Program-made: the position numbers and the translations under genes
Assembly: GCA_026027325.1 (NCBI GenBank)
Contig: JAMSLZ010000001.1
Coordinates: 4,216,001-4,280,000 of the forward strand
Reading direction: 5' to 3'
Origin: Actinomucor elegans
Taxonomy: Eukaryota > Mucoromycota > Mucoromycetes > Mucorales > Mucoraceae
DNA length: 64,000 nucleotides
Notes under the pieces: model-generated
The model's input: the letters and a program-made list of their open reading frames with translations, nothing else
Told to the model about the DNA's origin: nothing
The model's database searches: none
Shown: positions 1-10,898 of the stretch, in pieces
Layout: each line of letters opens with the position of its first letter
How positions within the stretch are numbered: the stretch's first letter is position 1

Positions 1-126
1 TATTTCCTATTCTTCTTATCGTATCACTTCGGAATTGGGTCTTAATTTCAGTTTAGTATAAATAAGCTCCTCTTATCCCCCACTGTTTCACTCCTTTTTC
101 TTTCGTAATCATTCAAATATACAGAC

Positions 127-1302
127 ATGTTCTATCCTTTACGTTCTTCTACCAAGAAATCAGTAGCGGCGGTGGTGGCGCTGCCCACTAAACACCAACA
201 AAGAACCTTTTCCAAATCAATTTCACCCTCTGCTTTAAATAATCATCATCAAATGTACGAATATACCCAACTCAACACTAGTATCAAATCATTGCCTTTG
301 TTTGATTTCTTTGCTCAAACAAAGCCTCAGCCATCTTTTAAGCTTGGCCATGGTGCAGCTGGATTTGCCAAGAAGAGATACAATACTGCACCTGTAAATA
401 CATTCAGTTCATATACATCTGTCAGCGCCCAGGTTGGCGAAGACGCTTATTTTAGACGATCTGATGCCATTGGCGTAGCTGATGGAATTGGCGGTTGGTC
501 AGACACAGCAGGTAACAAAAAAAAAAAATTTATTATTATTGCGGTAGATCAATCATAACTAACGGATCAGTTTCCTTATTCAGGTTCAAACTCGGCTTTA
601 TATTCCAGCCAATTGATGCACTACGCAAATCTCGAAATGGACCGTTTTGAAGATACGGAAGACCCCATGTTCTTTGAATACAATGATACAAATCCTGTCG
701 ATATTTTACAACGCAGTTATGAAAATAGTCTAAAAGTAGCAAAGAAGAACAATATCCTTGGATCCACTACAGCATGCATTGCTATTTTACGCAAGGACGA
801 ATTGCGTGTAGCCAATATTGGCGACTGCGGCATTTCTATTGTTCGTAATAATCATTATATCTTTCGAAGCGAAGAACAGCAGCATGCATTCAACTTTCCT
901 TATCAACTGGGTATCCGTTCTCGCGATCAACCTAGTCATGCTCAATCTTTCACCATCAAGGTGCAAAAAGGAGACATCATCATCATGGGCACAGATGGTT
1001 TATACGACAACTTGTTTGACAAGGACATCTTGAACTTGGTTCGAAACCACGTTCAAGCATATACTATTCCAGGCACAGCGCATCGTCCTCCTCGTGTGCG
1101 TAATCTCCAACCTCAAATTTTGTCGGATATCTTGGCAAACGCAGCCAAGGAGATCAGCGATTCTAAACGTAGAGTCGATACTCCTTTCCAAAGAAGAGCC
1201 ATGGAAGAAGGTCTCTTGGTAGAAGGTGGTAAAGCAGACGATATCAGTGTGATTGTAGCCGTAGTTAAAGACTGTGAAGATTCTCCAGATCGTCGCCTTT
1301 AA
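127..1302 (+). CDS. PTC7: PP2C-family protein phosphatase, PTC7-like (mitochondrial)
   Basis: Two exons, 127-511 and 584-1302, joined across a 72-nt intron with a TAACTAAC branch site near 556-563. They give a protein of about 367 aa. Visible PP2C motifs: GVADGIGGW near residue 120 (metal-binding Asp), GSTTACIAIL, ANIGDCG, MGTDGLYDN and the C-terminal KADDISVIVA. This set and order match the PTC7/azo-type PP2C group, Ser/Thr phosphatases that in yeast act in mitochondria on coenzyme Q biosynthesis. The N-terminus is rich in Ser, Lys and Arg with few acidic residues, which fits a mitochondrial presequence (inference). The ATG at 127 is the first in frame. The family call is firm; the substrate is unknown. 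Confidence 0.9.
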
Positions 1303-2315
1303 AACACTTTTTATTCATCATTTCATATACAAAAAAAAAAGCATTTCATTATACAATAGATTACATCCCTTTCCATTCCCTTCATTTATGAATATATTTA
1401 TTTGCATCTCTTAATAAAGCTAGTTATTTATATATGCCTTAAACCTTAACTAAAATATACCCTGCTTTATATAGTGGAATAGATGGAATTTACTGGGAAA
1501 AAAAGAAAGTCATTTTCTATCTATTAGTGTAACAAAAGCAACTTAGTTATCACGTTGAGTATGCACTTCTTTTGACATTTTTTTGGTGACACACAGTGGT
1601 GCATTATCTTGTAATATCTTACACGTATGCGCATTTGTGGAACCCAGCCCACCGCAGGCTGATAACCGTGGCCACTTACAGGCTGATAACATGCAGGGCA
1701 GCGCCAGCATGAATAGCCGTATAATTCTATCTAAGCAGTAACTTGTACACCTTTACGAGATTTATTGCAAACTTTTTATTTATTTCTAAGATGTCGCAAA
1801 GCCGATCCTTACCCCTCTTTACTTGTGGCTCTAGTGTTTCTATAACATTTCTATTGTAGGAGGCATCCTTACTCAGTTTCGAATGCGGAGATTAGAAAAA
1901 TCGATTCCAATGTAAACGCAACCAAATAGATTAATAGAACTTTGACAGATCCTCTGGCCAAAACGTCGCGCCTGTCAACTAATTTATACTTAAAATATAC
2001 CGCTGCATATAATCATATTTTAAACTAAGGCACACTGAATATAATCTATAGTTTCATAGTTAATGATCAATAGTAAATTATATACATTTCATGAAGCCAA
2101 ATGTAATTCTCAAATCTCTCGGCCCATTTCCTTCCAATACCGCTTCAGATTACCAGCCCGTGTTCAAAAAGGGCTACTGCATTACTAGTAAAAAAAAAAC
2201 TCTCCCATATAATCGTAATACAATGCATATAATAACAAGTGACTGATTAATAAATCAGCTTGTTTAGGTCTTGAGCATTTATCACTTTTTTAATGAAACG
2301 TTTGATGATTCCAGC
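1303..2315. other. Intergenic region, convergent gene ends
   Basis: About 1 kb between the 3' ends of the phosphatase and lipase genes. I find no coding exon. A 12-bp direct repeat (CAGGCTGATAAC) occurs at 1655-1666 and 1679-1690 inside a short GC-richer patch (about 1640-1720). The rest is AT-rich with A-runs that could serve as polyadenylation regions. Confidence 0.6.
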
Positions 2316-3974
2316 TCAACATATTCCAATGATATGAGATTCTTTGGCGACAATAGGTACATTAAAATGTTTAAGCAGTTTTAGAATGTCAGGGTATACC
2401 TTCTTCTCTAGTCCATGAGCCCATAAAAAATCCATATGTTCCCACCCATGGATACTTTTCACATAAGCCAGTGGTGGTAACTCGGCTTGCAATATATCGA
2501 AATCAACTAGTGTGTCATCTGAGCCATACATGATGGCAATAGGCGTTGTGATTTGCTTCAACGGAAACTTGGGCGGTAAATGATCAATGACTGTATTGAT
2601 GGTGCTGTAAGGTAATACGCTTGGTGTTTCATCGTACATTTGAAATCGACCAGAGCTAATAATTTGAAACCAATGCTATATATAACGATTAGAATTGAAG
2701 AGATGATTCAGAGTACACCATCATAGATTTTTCTTTTACCACGATTGATTTGACGCTGGTCATACTGAACAAGTGTTGATAGCTAACAAGTTTTTGAGAT
2801 TCATGCATATTCTTGCAATGCCAACCAAATAAAAAACGCACTGCGCCATCAATAACCTTGACAAAGATAGGAGGACTGATGATTCTTTGCCAGAATATTA
2901 CTGACTTTAAGAATATCTTTCGTCCCAATAAAAAATAGAGGATGGATGGGGCGGCTTTTACAAAACCATTCAACAAAGGGTGGGAGAAACCTTTAGGAGT
3001 AGCAGCGGGAGCAAGAGCAATGAATAGGTTCACCTTTTCGTTTAATTCAGGGCTCATAGATAGACCTGCAAACGCCAGAGCAGTCCCTTGACTAAAGCCA
3101 ATATAAGTCAAACTTGGCGCACCTGTTTTCTTTAAAATATACTGCAGCGGCTATGTGTGAGTGACTAGTCAAAAAGAAAAAAAAACTTTTTATAAGCTGC
3201 TTACATCAATGGTGTCTGGCATATCGAGCATGGCGAATTCATTAATTGAAAATTGCCAGAAATCAGCATTTTTAGGATTTTTAGTTAAATGAGATTGGCT
3301 GTACTTGTTTCCACGCGCATTTCCCATCCATACATCATACCCTCTCTCAGCTAAATAAAAGGCAAGATTGCGCTGTTCTTTGATATTTGAAATCCAAACT
3401 TCAGACGTTAATGTCAGTCCATGATAAAGCAATACTACTGGCTTCCCTCGATAGTTTGAATCATTTGTATTCTTCTCAAAAGCATGCATCTGGTTCATGA
3501 TGGTTGCGGTCTTTGTATGTACTGTGTTACATTCATTGTAATGCGATGTACGTCCTTGTTTAATACGGTGAATGCATAGCAGATATTGATCGCGTGTTCT
3601 AGCGAAATGTTCTTCATGTTCGTATTGCCTATTAGAAGAATGACTTTTTTAAGAAGCTGTTTTTATTTTTTAAAAAAGTCCTAGGGGATAGCTTACCAAA
3701 ACTTTATCATTTCTTCAAATGTACTGGCAGCTTCCAAAGGACTAACATGAGGTTCTTTTACAGCGTCTGATATATGAGGAAATATACTAGAAACAAGTCA
3801 GCTTTTAAGGAATAAAAGGTATAAAGAGATATATTACGATCGAACTATAGAGTCAGCCGAGATGATTATGAATTTAGGTGTTAATGTGACCAAGAATCTG
3901 ACAATGCATTCAATCCAGACAATGAAAACAGTCAACAAAAAGTTTGGTATAGAAGTTAACGGACGAATAAACAT
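2316..3974 (-). CDS. Membrane-anchored alpha/beta-hydrolase lipase (TGL1/YEH/lysosomal acid lipase family)
   Basis: Five exons in coding order: 3838-3974, 3697-3786, 3205-3628, 2719-3150, 2316-2675, about 480 aa. Phases close exactly. The N-terminus carries a long hydrophobic segment (residues about 11-40), likely a signal anchor. Then comes the acid-lipase pattern HVSPLEAASTFEEMIKFW. The oxyanion region is LLYHGLT, the nucleophile elbow is GFSQGT (Ser), the acid is in YGSDDTLVD, and the catalytic His is in HGWEHMDF. These are the hallmarks of steryl-ester/triacylglycerol lipases of ER, lipid droplet or plasma membrane in fungi. The start is the ATG at 3974, the only in-frame ATG ahead of the anchor. 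The precise substrate (steryl ester or triglyceride) cannot be told from sequence. Confidence 0.87.
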
Positions 3975-4150
3975 AACCCAAGTGTTATTAAATAAAATTA
4001 AAGCTTGGTATTCAGGGAAAAAAAAAAGGCACGTATTAGATCAGCAATGAAAAGACAGTTTTTTTTATATACTCTCCGGTTGGATATAGAAAAGGCAATT
4101 GGAGTTTTTTTAATAAGCTAGCGTAAACTATGCTGGTATCTTGTTTTTGT

Positions 4151-5214
4151 TTAAATATCCTTCTTGACTTCAGTGCTGTTACTTAAAGATCTTTCCAACT
4201 TGTTGTGTTCGTCAGCTAATCTGTTGTATTCTTTGGATTGCTGTTCAGCTTGCTTCTTCAAGGTCTCGAAATCAAGATTTTGACGCTTCAATTCCTTAAT
4301 TTGAACGTTTAATACATCAACCTTCTTTTTATAATCATCTTCCATATCAATCAAACGCTGTTGACCCTTGGTCACCTCAGCAGTCTATATACATATAAAT
4401 ATATGAATATTTTATAGAGAAACTCTTTTAGGGATTACCTGAGTCTTGGCTGCCTTCAATTCTTCTTCACGTTGTAATAATTCCAATACAAGTGCACTTG
4501 TTCTCTCAAGGATCCTAATGAAACAGTCAGGACTACCCCCACACATGAATCAGAGTTGAAACTCAGTAACTTACAAGGATAAAAACAGAGTGAAGCCAGT
4601 AAGGTAAAGGTTTCTTTGAGCGTAAAACTTTTTAGCCTTAATATTTGTTTCATAGCTGTAGTCGTGATGGTGTTGTTGTTCTCCTTCAACTTCACTGTCG
4701 ATACGTTGAAGACGATTAATAGTATCTATTATAGCGCGTTAATACAAACACATTTTTTTATGAATATCCCGTTTACCAATAAAGAGGACAAAGATAAAAC
4801 TGTTGAAAGAATAAGTTACACGTTCCTTTGTATTATTCATAAGCACTCTTACCCGAAAATAATTTTGAGGCCGTAAATAGCCTTTGCCATCTATACAATT
4901 AAACAAAACTTAGTTACTCCATCAACATAGATCTCGAGAATCCCGGGAATACTTTACAGCAGGAGAAGTGGAAACAAATTTGAGCATAGCATGACGCCAG
5001 CGAGAAGGTAAAGGAAGCTATTTTCAAAAGTTAGAACTCGAGCAAAAAAAAAAAAAAAAAATGGGGACGCGATATGTATACTTACAACAAGAAGACCAAA
5101 CATGATCATCTATTTGGATATAACTGGTTAGTTTTACTACTGTCAAAAGATAAAACATGATCCCTTTACCTCGGTGACTAGAATACCAAAGGTAAGTGAG
5201 TAATAGATAGCCAT
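4151..5214 (-). CDS. BAP31-family ER transmembrane protein (Yet1/Yet3-like)
   Basis: Eight small exons: 5170-5214, 5086-5109, 4958-5017, 4853-4890, 4777-4799, 4575-4725, 4439-4514, 4151-4384; 216 aa, phases consistent. The protein starts MAIYYSLTFGILVTEVIMF, followed by two more hydrophobic segments and the family signature RNLYLTGFTLFLSL near residue 118. The C-terminal 80 residues are a charged coiled coil, and the protein ends KKDI, a KKXX-like ER retrieval signal. BAP31/Yet proteins are three-pass ER proteins acting as export chaperones and linked to ERAD and translocon complexes. The tiny 5' exons (24, 38 and 23 nt) would be missed by ORF-based annotation. Confidence 0.88.
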
Positions 5215-5396
5215 TTTTCTTTTTAAAAAAAAACTAAAGCTAAAGAAAGAAAAAAGAGATAAAAAGGCAAAACCACAGCAAAAGAAAAATAAGCTTTGGT
5301 ATTTGTAGTGCGCGCTAGTAATTTCTTGGCAAATCTAAGAACTCAAAATCGTGTAAAAAAAAGTATGATTTTTATTAATGTGATATTTTTTATTTT

Positions 5397-5972
5397 TTAT
5401 TCAATAGGAATATGCTTGGCTTGATCCTTAGTTTCCTGCGACTTAGGGACAGTCACTTTGAGAACACCATTATCAAATGATGCTTTGATACTGTCTGCGT
5501 TGATGTGGGTAGGGAAAGCAAAGGATCGCGTAAATGATCCGGATACACGCTCTTTAACCCACCATTGTTGATTTTCATTGACCTTTGCTACTTGGCTGTC
5601 TTGTTCATTCTTTTCGACCAATTGATCTTGACTTTCATTTGCTGTAGTAGTTTGTTCATCATTGTCTGGAGCAGACGATGTCTTGGTCTCATTCATAGAA
5701 CCACTCAAAACCAATGTTCGATTATCATCAGCCAATTCAATCTTGATATCCTTCTTGTCATAGCCAGGCAATTCAGAACTCAGTTCATATGACTCTGGAG
5801 TCTCCACCATATCAGTAGCAGGATATTTGAGCATATTGGCTGCACCATTGATCAAAGGGGCACGATTGTTATTCAAGAGTCGTGCAGTATTGTAAAGTGG
5901 CTGTTCAAATACTGCCATTGCACGTTGCATATCACGGAAAGCGTCAGAAAGTAAGCGTTGACTAAGAGACAT
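5397..5972 (-). CDS. Small heat-shock protein (Hsp20/alpha-crystallin)
   Basis: Intronless, 191 aa. The alpha-crystallin domain starts near residue 52 (DMVETPESYELSSELPGYDK) and ends with the conserved NGVLKVTVPK near residue 170. Between the two halves lies an acidic, Gln/Asn-rich insert (about residues 97-133), typical of fungal HSP30-type proteins. It is an ATP-independent holdase of cytosol or stress granules. Lack of introns is common for heat-shock genes and contrasts with the neighbours. One heat-shock-element-like GAAnnTTC occurs at 6187-6194, about 215 bp upstream; a single unit is weak evidence for HSF control. Confidence 0.93.
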   Translation of the reverse strand: MSLSQRLLSDAFRDMQRAMAVFEQPLYNTARLLNNNRAPLINGAANMLKYPATDMVETPESYELSSELPGYDKKDIKIELADDNRTLVLSGSMNETKTSSAPDNDEQTTTANESQDQLVEKNEQDSQVAKVNENQQWWVKERVSGSFTRSFAFPTHINADSIKASFDNGVLKVTVPKSQETKDQAKHIPIE

Positions 5973-6667
5973 ATTGTTGTAATTTGATTGTAAGAATGAT
6001 GAAGTATTCGAAACTTTGAAAAAGTTGGGTTACTTATATATCTTTTTTTTTAATCAATATAATAAGAATGATCTAGAAGAGAAAATTCGATTCCTTTATG
6101 TCAAAACCCTTGCGTCAAGTTGATTCGCTGATATGTCAAAAAAGTGAAACCCAATAGTTAGAGCTGCATGAAATCGGAAAACACTCGAAGATTCTTTATA
6201 TTTCTAGTTTATTATTCAAAGCTCGCTGCTTCTTTACAGAAGAATCAGTTTGGTCAAAAAAATCAAAAGAATGTTTCAACCGTACCATAATACCAATAGA
6301 AAATGATAGTTATATACAAGTTCCTGCAAAGCTCTCGGTAACAATCAATGTTCATTAAATGGAGACAACTCGTACTTTCCACAGGTTATGCTTACAAAAA
6401 AAAGTATACAAGGCTAATGAGCAGTTTATCGAGTACTGTGGCTGGTTTTGTTATTGTTGTTGGCATGGTACATTAAGCAGATAAGGTATTTGATTAAGCT
6501 TGATTGATGAGATGCTTTGCAGGCGATGTACAAGCTTTTTTTTTATGGAGACGAAGCTCATGTTTATTAGGTAATGAATAAATCAAGCCACAGTGATTGT
6601 TTTTGGTTTTTCAAATTTTTTCTCTGTCAAAGGGCTTGTTTTACATGAATGGGGTTGGTCAACAAGG
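5973..6667. promoter_or_regulatory. Upstream region of the hsp20 gene, otherwise empty
   Basis: Non-coding AT-rich stretch between hsp20 and the LINE remnant. It holds the 5' flank of hsp20 with a possible GAAnnTTC half-element at 6187-6194. No gene seen. Confidence 0.45.
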
Positions 6668-7195
6668 TTAGATATGAAAATGTGGAAGTAGTAGCGAAGA
6701 AAGACCTTGTTGCATTAGATGCTCTTGTGAGGAACGTGAAATAAGAGAGGAGACTTGAGAAAATACTGACAAAGGGAGAAATGGTACATTTGAGTATATC
6801 AGTGACCAGTGACAGCGCCAGATATCAAGTAGACAGGCACCAACAATAGCACCAGGATCTAAGTGAACTACATGGGTGAGAAGGGGAGGAAATTCGAGAC
6901 GAAGAAGAGCTACTGCAATGTTATTTAATGAAAAGAATGGCGTTCCAAAGCATTGATACCAACAAGTAGCCCATACTTCCAGTTTCACGGGGACAGGCAA
7001 AGAGGAAGTGACCAAACGTGTCCTCAGACTCAAGGCAAATTGGGCAAGAAGCAAACACAAAATATCTTGGGTTAATACGATGTAGTAATGAACGATAGGG
7101 AAGCATTCTGTGTAGTAAACGATACCAAACATTCTGGCATGTCGAAACTAAAGTTAAATGCCAAAAGCGAGACCAAGCGTGTATAATGACTTAAT
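6668..7195 (-). pseudogene. LINE-type retrotransposon remnant: zinc-binding C-terminal end of reverse transcriptase (zf-RVT)
   Basis: Read on the minus strand from about 7195. The frame gives a Trp-rich lead (WSRFW, VWYRLLHR), then INPRYFVFASCPICLE and DTFGHFLFACP, i.e. a C-x2-C...H-x4-C zinc knuckle characteristic of the zf-RVT segment at the C-terminus of non-LTR retrotransposon polyproteins in Mucoromycota. At the C-run 6989-6992 (plus-strand GGGG) the frame shifts. The following frame continues the family pattern (KLEVWA, then IVGACLLDIWRCHWSLIYS) to a stop at 6668. One extra base in the run would explain the shift. No reverse-transcriptase core lies upstream, so this is a 5'-truncated dead copy. 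Confidence 0.72.
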
Positions 7196-8383
7196 TTTGA
7201 GTTGCGAATAAAGATTAGAATAACTTTTACTGTCAGGATAGCTGATTCTATTTACTATCTATTATCTTATTTTTGTATTTAGAATTATATTCTTCGTCTT
7301 TAGTACTGGATATAACATTTATAAAGTCCAAACCAATTAGTAGTACTCTTGTAACATATGTTGTCTCTTTTTTGGCTGTTCCCCTTAATGTTTTTACTTT
7401 TCCCCTTAGTCATGGTTCTGTTCTAGCTGTTCTATCAATAAAGCAATTGATGATTCAATAAATTTATCAACATGGTGTATGGCCTTTAAATATGCGAGTA
7501 AACCTATAATATTGATTAACAAGACGCTATAACACGTAACTGGACATGAAATTTGAGTATCATGCAGGATGTGCATGCAGACACTGGTCAGCATTCACGA
7601 GCCAGCCTAATAATATATACATGAATCGAGCGGCATTGTATCTGATTTTTAGAATACGAAAAACTTAAAATTGTTTTCTTCACAAAGCACATTTAAAATA
7701 ATTAATTATTTATTGGTCATGTATTGGTATGCCATTCTTGCGCTTATTATTATTTTTTTTTTTTTTTTTTTTTTTTTTGCTGATGCTATTTATCTCTCAT
7801 TAGCCGGAGAAGTGGATATTTTGGTAGTGGTCATTGTCATGCTGCCTTATCGTATTTTAGCTAATGCATGTTCTGCATTCTTGAATAAAGTATAAAAACT
7901 TGCATAAAGCCATTTCTAGTCGTAAATCCGATCGAAAAGTTACATATTCATGATAAGGTAATCACGAGCTTGTACCTTAGCAGAGATTTTTTTTATTTCA
8001 AAAAATCCCAAGCATTTTCCAACTGATGCAAACAGATTGCCTAATTACAGACAATCTCCTTCAAGTCAACTTCTAATGTATTAAGGAAGCTCTTTATTTT
8101 ATGACTAACTGTTAAGTGGTGAATTTGGTACCTTCCAGAGTTCTATTTGTAGTAAAATCACTCTTTCTTATCTATATGGATAGGAGACAAGCGAGTAGAT
8201 ACGAATTTGCCATGGTTCAGTTTCTATTTACTCAATAATTGCAGATCTACATGGAGCATAATACGCTACATCTAAATTTTTTTTTTAGAAAAAAAAATAC
8301 ATATATAAAAGACGGATTGTATCTTTTCGCTCTCTCTTACTTTAAACTATCTATACATAACTTTATTATTAGTATACAAAATC
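7196..8383. other. Intergenic region with poly-T tract
   Basis: No gene recognised. It contains a 26-nt poly-T run at 7753-7778. The right end is the promoter of the small secreted protein gene, with a TATA-like ATATAAAA at 8303-8310, about 75 bp before its ATG. Confidence 0.5.
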
Positions 8384-8716
8384 ATGAAATTTTCAACTGT
8401 TACTGGTGCTTCATTGATCTTAGCTGCTGTTATTAACGGTGCTTCTGCAGATCAGTCTTATGTGTACTGTAAGAGAGATCTAGCTCCTTGTCCTATCAAA
8501 GGTATTGAGGCGAAATGCCCAAGGTTAACTGATAGTGAAGAAGATGCATTCGGACCTCAAGATTGCAGGTCGGATACCAAAGAACAATTGTGTACAATTT
8601 GTCACATTGCTAGTGATGATTTTAAGTCAAGATTAACTGATTGGTGTACCCGAGAGGATGGTGAAATAGTATCTTCTCAAGAAAAACCGAAATTTGAACC
8701 CTTTTGCGAGGATTAG
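8384..8716 (+). CDS. Small secreted cysteine-rich protein, unknown function
   Basis: Intronless, 110 aa. Residues 1 to about 22 form a clean signal peptide (basic n-region MKF, hydrophobic core SLILAAVI, small residues GASA before the likely cut). The mature part of about 88 residues has eight cysteines, enough for four disulfides, and is acidic near the C-terminus. A TATA-like box lies about 75 bp upstream. I do not recognise the family. The layout is typical of secreted fungal small cysteine-rich proteins (effector-like, inhibitor-like or surface proteins), but no specific role can be claimed. Confidence 0.8.
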   Translation: MKFSTVTGASLILAAVINGASADQSYVYCKRDLAPCPIKGIEAKCPRLTDSEEDAFGPQDCRSDTKEQLCTICHIASDDFKSRLTDWCTREDGEIVSSQEKPKFEPFCED

Positions 8717-9082
8717 AATTAGTAGACAGACAATATTACATAATAACAAATAAACTCTTTTTTTAACCTTGCCAAATTAATTATAGTAAAAGTACTATGT
8801 GTACATTACATGTAATCTAGAGTGAAGGGCGAATATTGACAAATAAGATACATGCTTTGATTCTGACTAGATTATGCTTTTAGTTCTAATAATCAGTATA
8901 TATATATATATATATATGCATATATTTTGTATCATAGATTCAAACAAGAGTAACATTCCGCTCGCATTTACAGGGCATACATAGTTGTGCATGTTATATG
9001 AAGAAAAGTCTATGTAGTTTATTTAATGAAATCAAATATGTATATACAGAAAGAAGAGAGGGGTCTAAATTATTACAGTATT
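8717..9082. repeat. Intergenic, TA microsatellite at 8897-8917
   Basis: About 370 bp between convergent genes. A (TA) run spans about 8897-8917. No coding signal. Confidence 0.6.
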
Positions 9083-10654
9083 CTAAGTCATGACAGTTCC
9101 TTCACGAATTGATCTACGAATACGGTCGGATATCATTCTATCTTTACGGCCGATTAAAGAGGTTGCTTTACCGGTTTGACCTGCTCTCGCAGTACGGCCT
9201 ACACGGTGCAAGTAATCCACAACAGAAGTTGGGAAGTCGTACAATATAACATGATCCACAAATGTTGTATCAATACCTCGAGAAGCAATATCTGTACTGA
9301 TCAAAACATTATGATTCACATTAGCTTCCTCACCCTCAGCAGCCTTAGGTTTAGCAAACAATTCTAAAGCTTCTGTTCGACTCATAGGTGCATCCTTGTA
9401 TAGCGCCAAAGCATCCAAATTCTTCGTTTGCATAAATTTGTGAACGAGTTCCACGGATTTTCTAGTGTTGCAAAAGACAAGCGTCTTGTCATCCTTGATG
9501 TTCTTTTTCAAAACCTCCAAAAGGGCTAATTGTCGATTGCCCTGGAAACGCTGCAGATCGACAAAAGACTGCTTCAAATTGGGAAGCGCTTTATGCAAAG
9601 AAGGCGTTGTGATTTTGGTCATTTGAGGAAAGAGTGTATCCAGAGCACTGTGCACAGAGCGAGGTAAAGTAGCCGATACGATAATTATTTTCTCTGGTAT
9701 TTGAGCCTTTTCAGCTACATCTTGAACGCGTTTAATTATCTTTCGACAATCGTCTCCCCATCCAGCATCAAACAAGGAATCAGCTTCATCGATAATCAAA
9801 TAGCGTGTATCATTCATAGAAATGGTGCGGTCTTTTTGATATGATACTAAAGTCGTAGGTGTCGTTACCAAGATATCAATGGGCCCATTGGCCAATGTCT
9901 CCGAAACTTGGCTTCGAGGTGTACGTCCACCCAATCCTACAGCACGAAACTTTGTGATATGGCTCAAGGATTTACAGCTTTTCACTACCTGGCTCACTAG
10001 CTCTCGAGTAGGTACCAGAACAATGGCGCGAGGGTGATCCAATCTCCTCTTGACTAATCCCTTCTTCTTTTCATCTGCTTTCAGCATATCGATAACAGGC
10101 AATAAATAGGATAGTGTTTTTCCAGACCCTGTCTCCGCAGCTACTAATACATGCTTCTTGCGACGATCGAGTAATTGAGGTATGGCAAGTGCCTGAATCT
10201 CGGTGGGTTTGGGATCTTCTACATTATCAAGCACCAACTTTGCAGCCAATGAAGCTTCTGATGATAGCTTGAGATCGTCAAATGTTTGAGTTGCTAGGAA
10301 TGCTGAGAGCTGCTTTGCATTGCTAGGTAGTTCATTGTTGACAAGATCAGGATTCTTTCTTGACAAGGCAGGCAATACAGGATGATTTGATTTAATTGTT
10401 TCTAAACGTCGCTTGACAGGAACATAGGGGGCATTGGCTGTGCTTCTGGGCTTATTTGATTTAAGTGCTGCTTTCAATAGATCTCGACGTTCACGACCAT
10501 TCAAGCCATCGGGCCTCAAATGTTTTGTCAATGTAGAAACATTAGGTTTACGAAGAGCGGATCGCTTTGAGCAATTGATAGTAGTGGCCGAGAATAGCCG
10601 AGTAAAAGACCCGATCGTTCCTAAGTTGGGCTTAGCGATCAAGATCGTATTCAT
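9083..10654 (-). CDS. MRH4: DEAD-box ATP-dependent RNA helicase, MRH4-like, probably mitochondrial
   Basis: Intronless. The start is placed at the ATG at 10654 (523 aa); an in-frame ATG at 10720 would add 22 residues, but the shorter N-terminus begins as an amphipathic, acid-free presequence (MNTILIAKPNLGTIGSFTRL). Helicase motifs in order: Q motif (PKPTEIQALAIPQ), I AAETGSGKT, Ia PTRELV, Ib TTPTTL, II DEAD, III SAT, IV LVFCNTRKS, V STDIASRGID, VI YLHRVGRTARAG. Among DEAD proteins the short C-terminus and putative presequence resemble fungal MRH4 (mitoribosome large-subunit assembly). MRH4 is the best guess rather than proven. It is divergently arranged with the adenylosuccinate lyase gene. 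Confidence 0.85.
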   Translation of the reverse strand: MNTILIAKPNLGTIGSFTRLFSATTINCSKRSALRKPNVSTLTKHLRPDGLNGRERRDLLKAALKSNKPRSTANAPYVPVKRRLETIKSNHPVLPALSRKNPDLVNNELPSNAKQLSAFLATQTFDDLKLSSEASLAAKLVLDNVEDPKPTEIQALAIPQLLDRRKKHVLVAAETGSGKTLSYLLPVIDMLKADEKKKGLVKRRLDHPRAIVLVPTRELVSQVVKSCKSLSHITKFRAVGLGGRTPRSQVSETLANGPIDILVTTPTTLVSYQKDRTISMNDTRYLIIDEADSLFDAGWGDDCRKIIKRVQDVAEKAQIPEKIIIVSATLPRSVHSALDTLFPQMTKITTPSLHKALPNLKQSFVDLQRFQGNRQLALLEVLKKNIKDDKTLVFCNTRKSVELVHKFMQTKNLDALALYKDAPMSRTEALELFAKPKAAEGEEANVNHNVLISTDIASRGIDTTFVDHVILYDFPTSVVDYLHRVGRTARAGQTGKATSLIGRKDRMISDRIRRSIREGTVMT

Positions 10655-10898
10655 TATTCCCTTATGCAAAATGAAATAAAAAGATATTTTAGAAGGCTGG
10701 GATCCCGACCCTGCCTCCATTCAATTGTTCGGGGGAATCGGAGACTGAATGGCTCGTGTAGCATCTGAAATATATGCGGAAATAAGCCACTTAGATGAAG
10801 AGTCAGAGTGCATTTCTTTTTTTTTTTTTTTTAAAATAAAAAGATCTCACCACCATTTTTTACTATACTTCTCTTTGCTTTCAAACTTAAACACGAAC
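10655..10898. promoter_or_regulatory. Short bidirectional promoter between helicase and adenylosuccinate lyase genes
   Basis: Only 244 bp separate the two divergent start codons, so the genes must share regulatory DNA. A poly-T/A stretch at about 10818-10833 precedes the lyase gene. An upstream ATG at 10749 is in frame with the lyase ATG at 10899 with no stop between. Confidence 0.6.

Noticed and set aside
10655..10720. 22-residue N-terminal extension of the DEAD-box helicase
   Set aside because: The shorter form starts with a better mitochondrial presequence and leaves more room for the divergent promoter.
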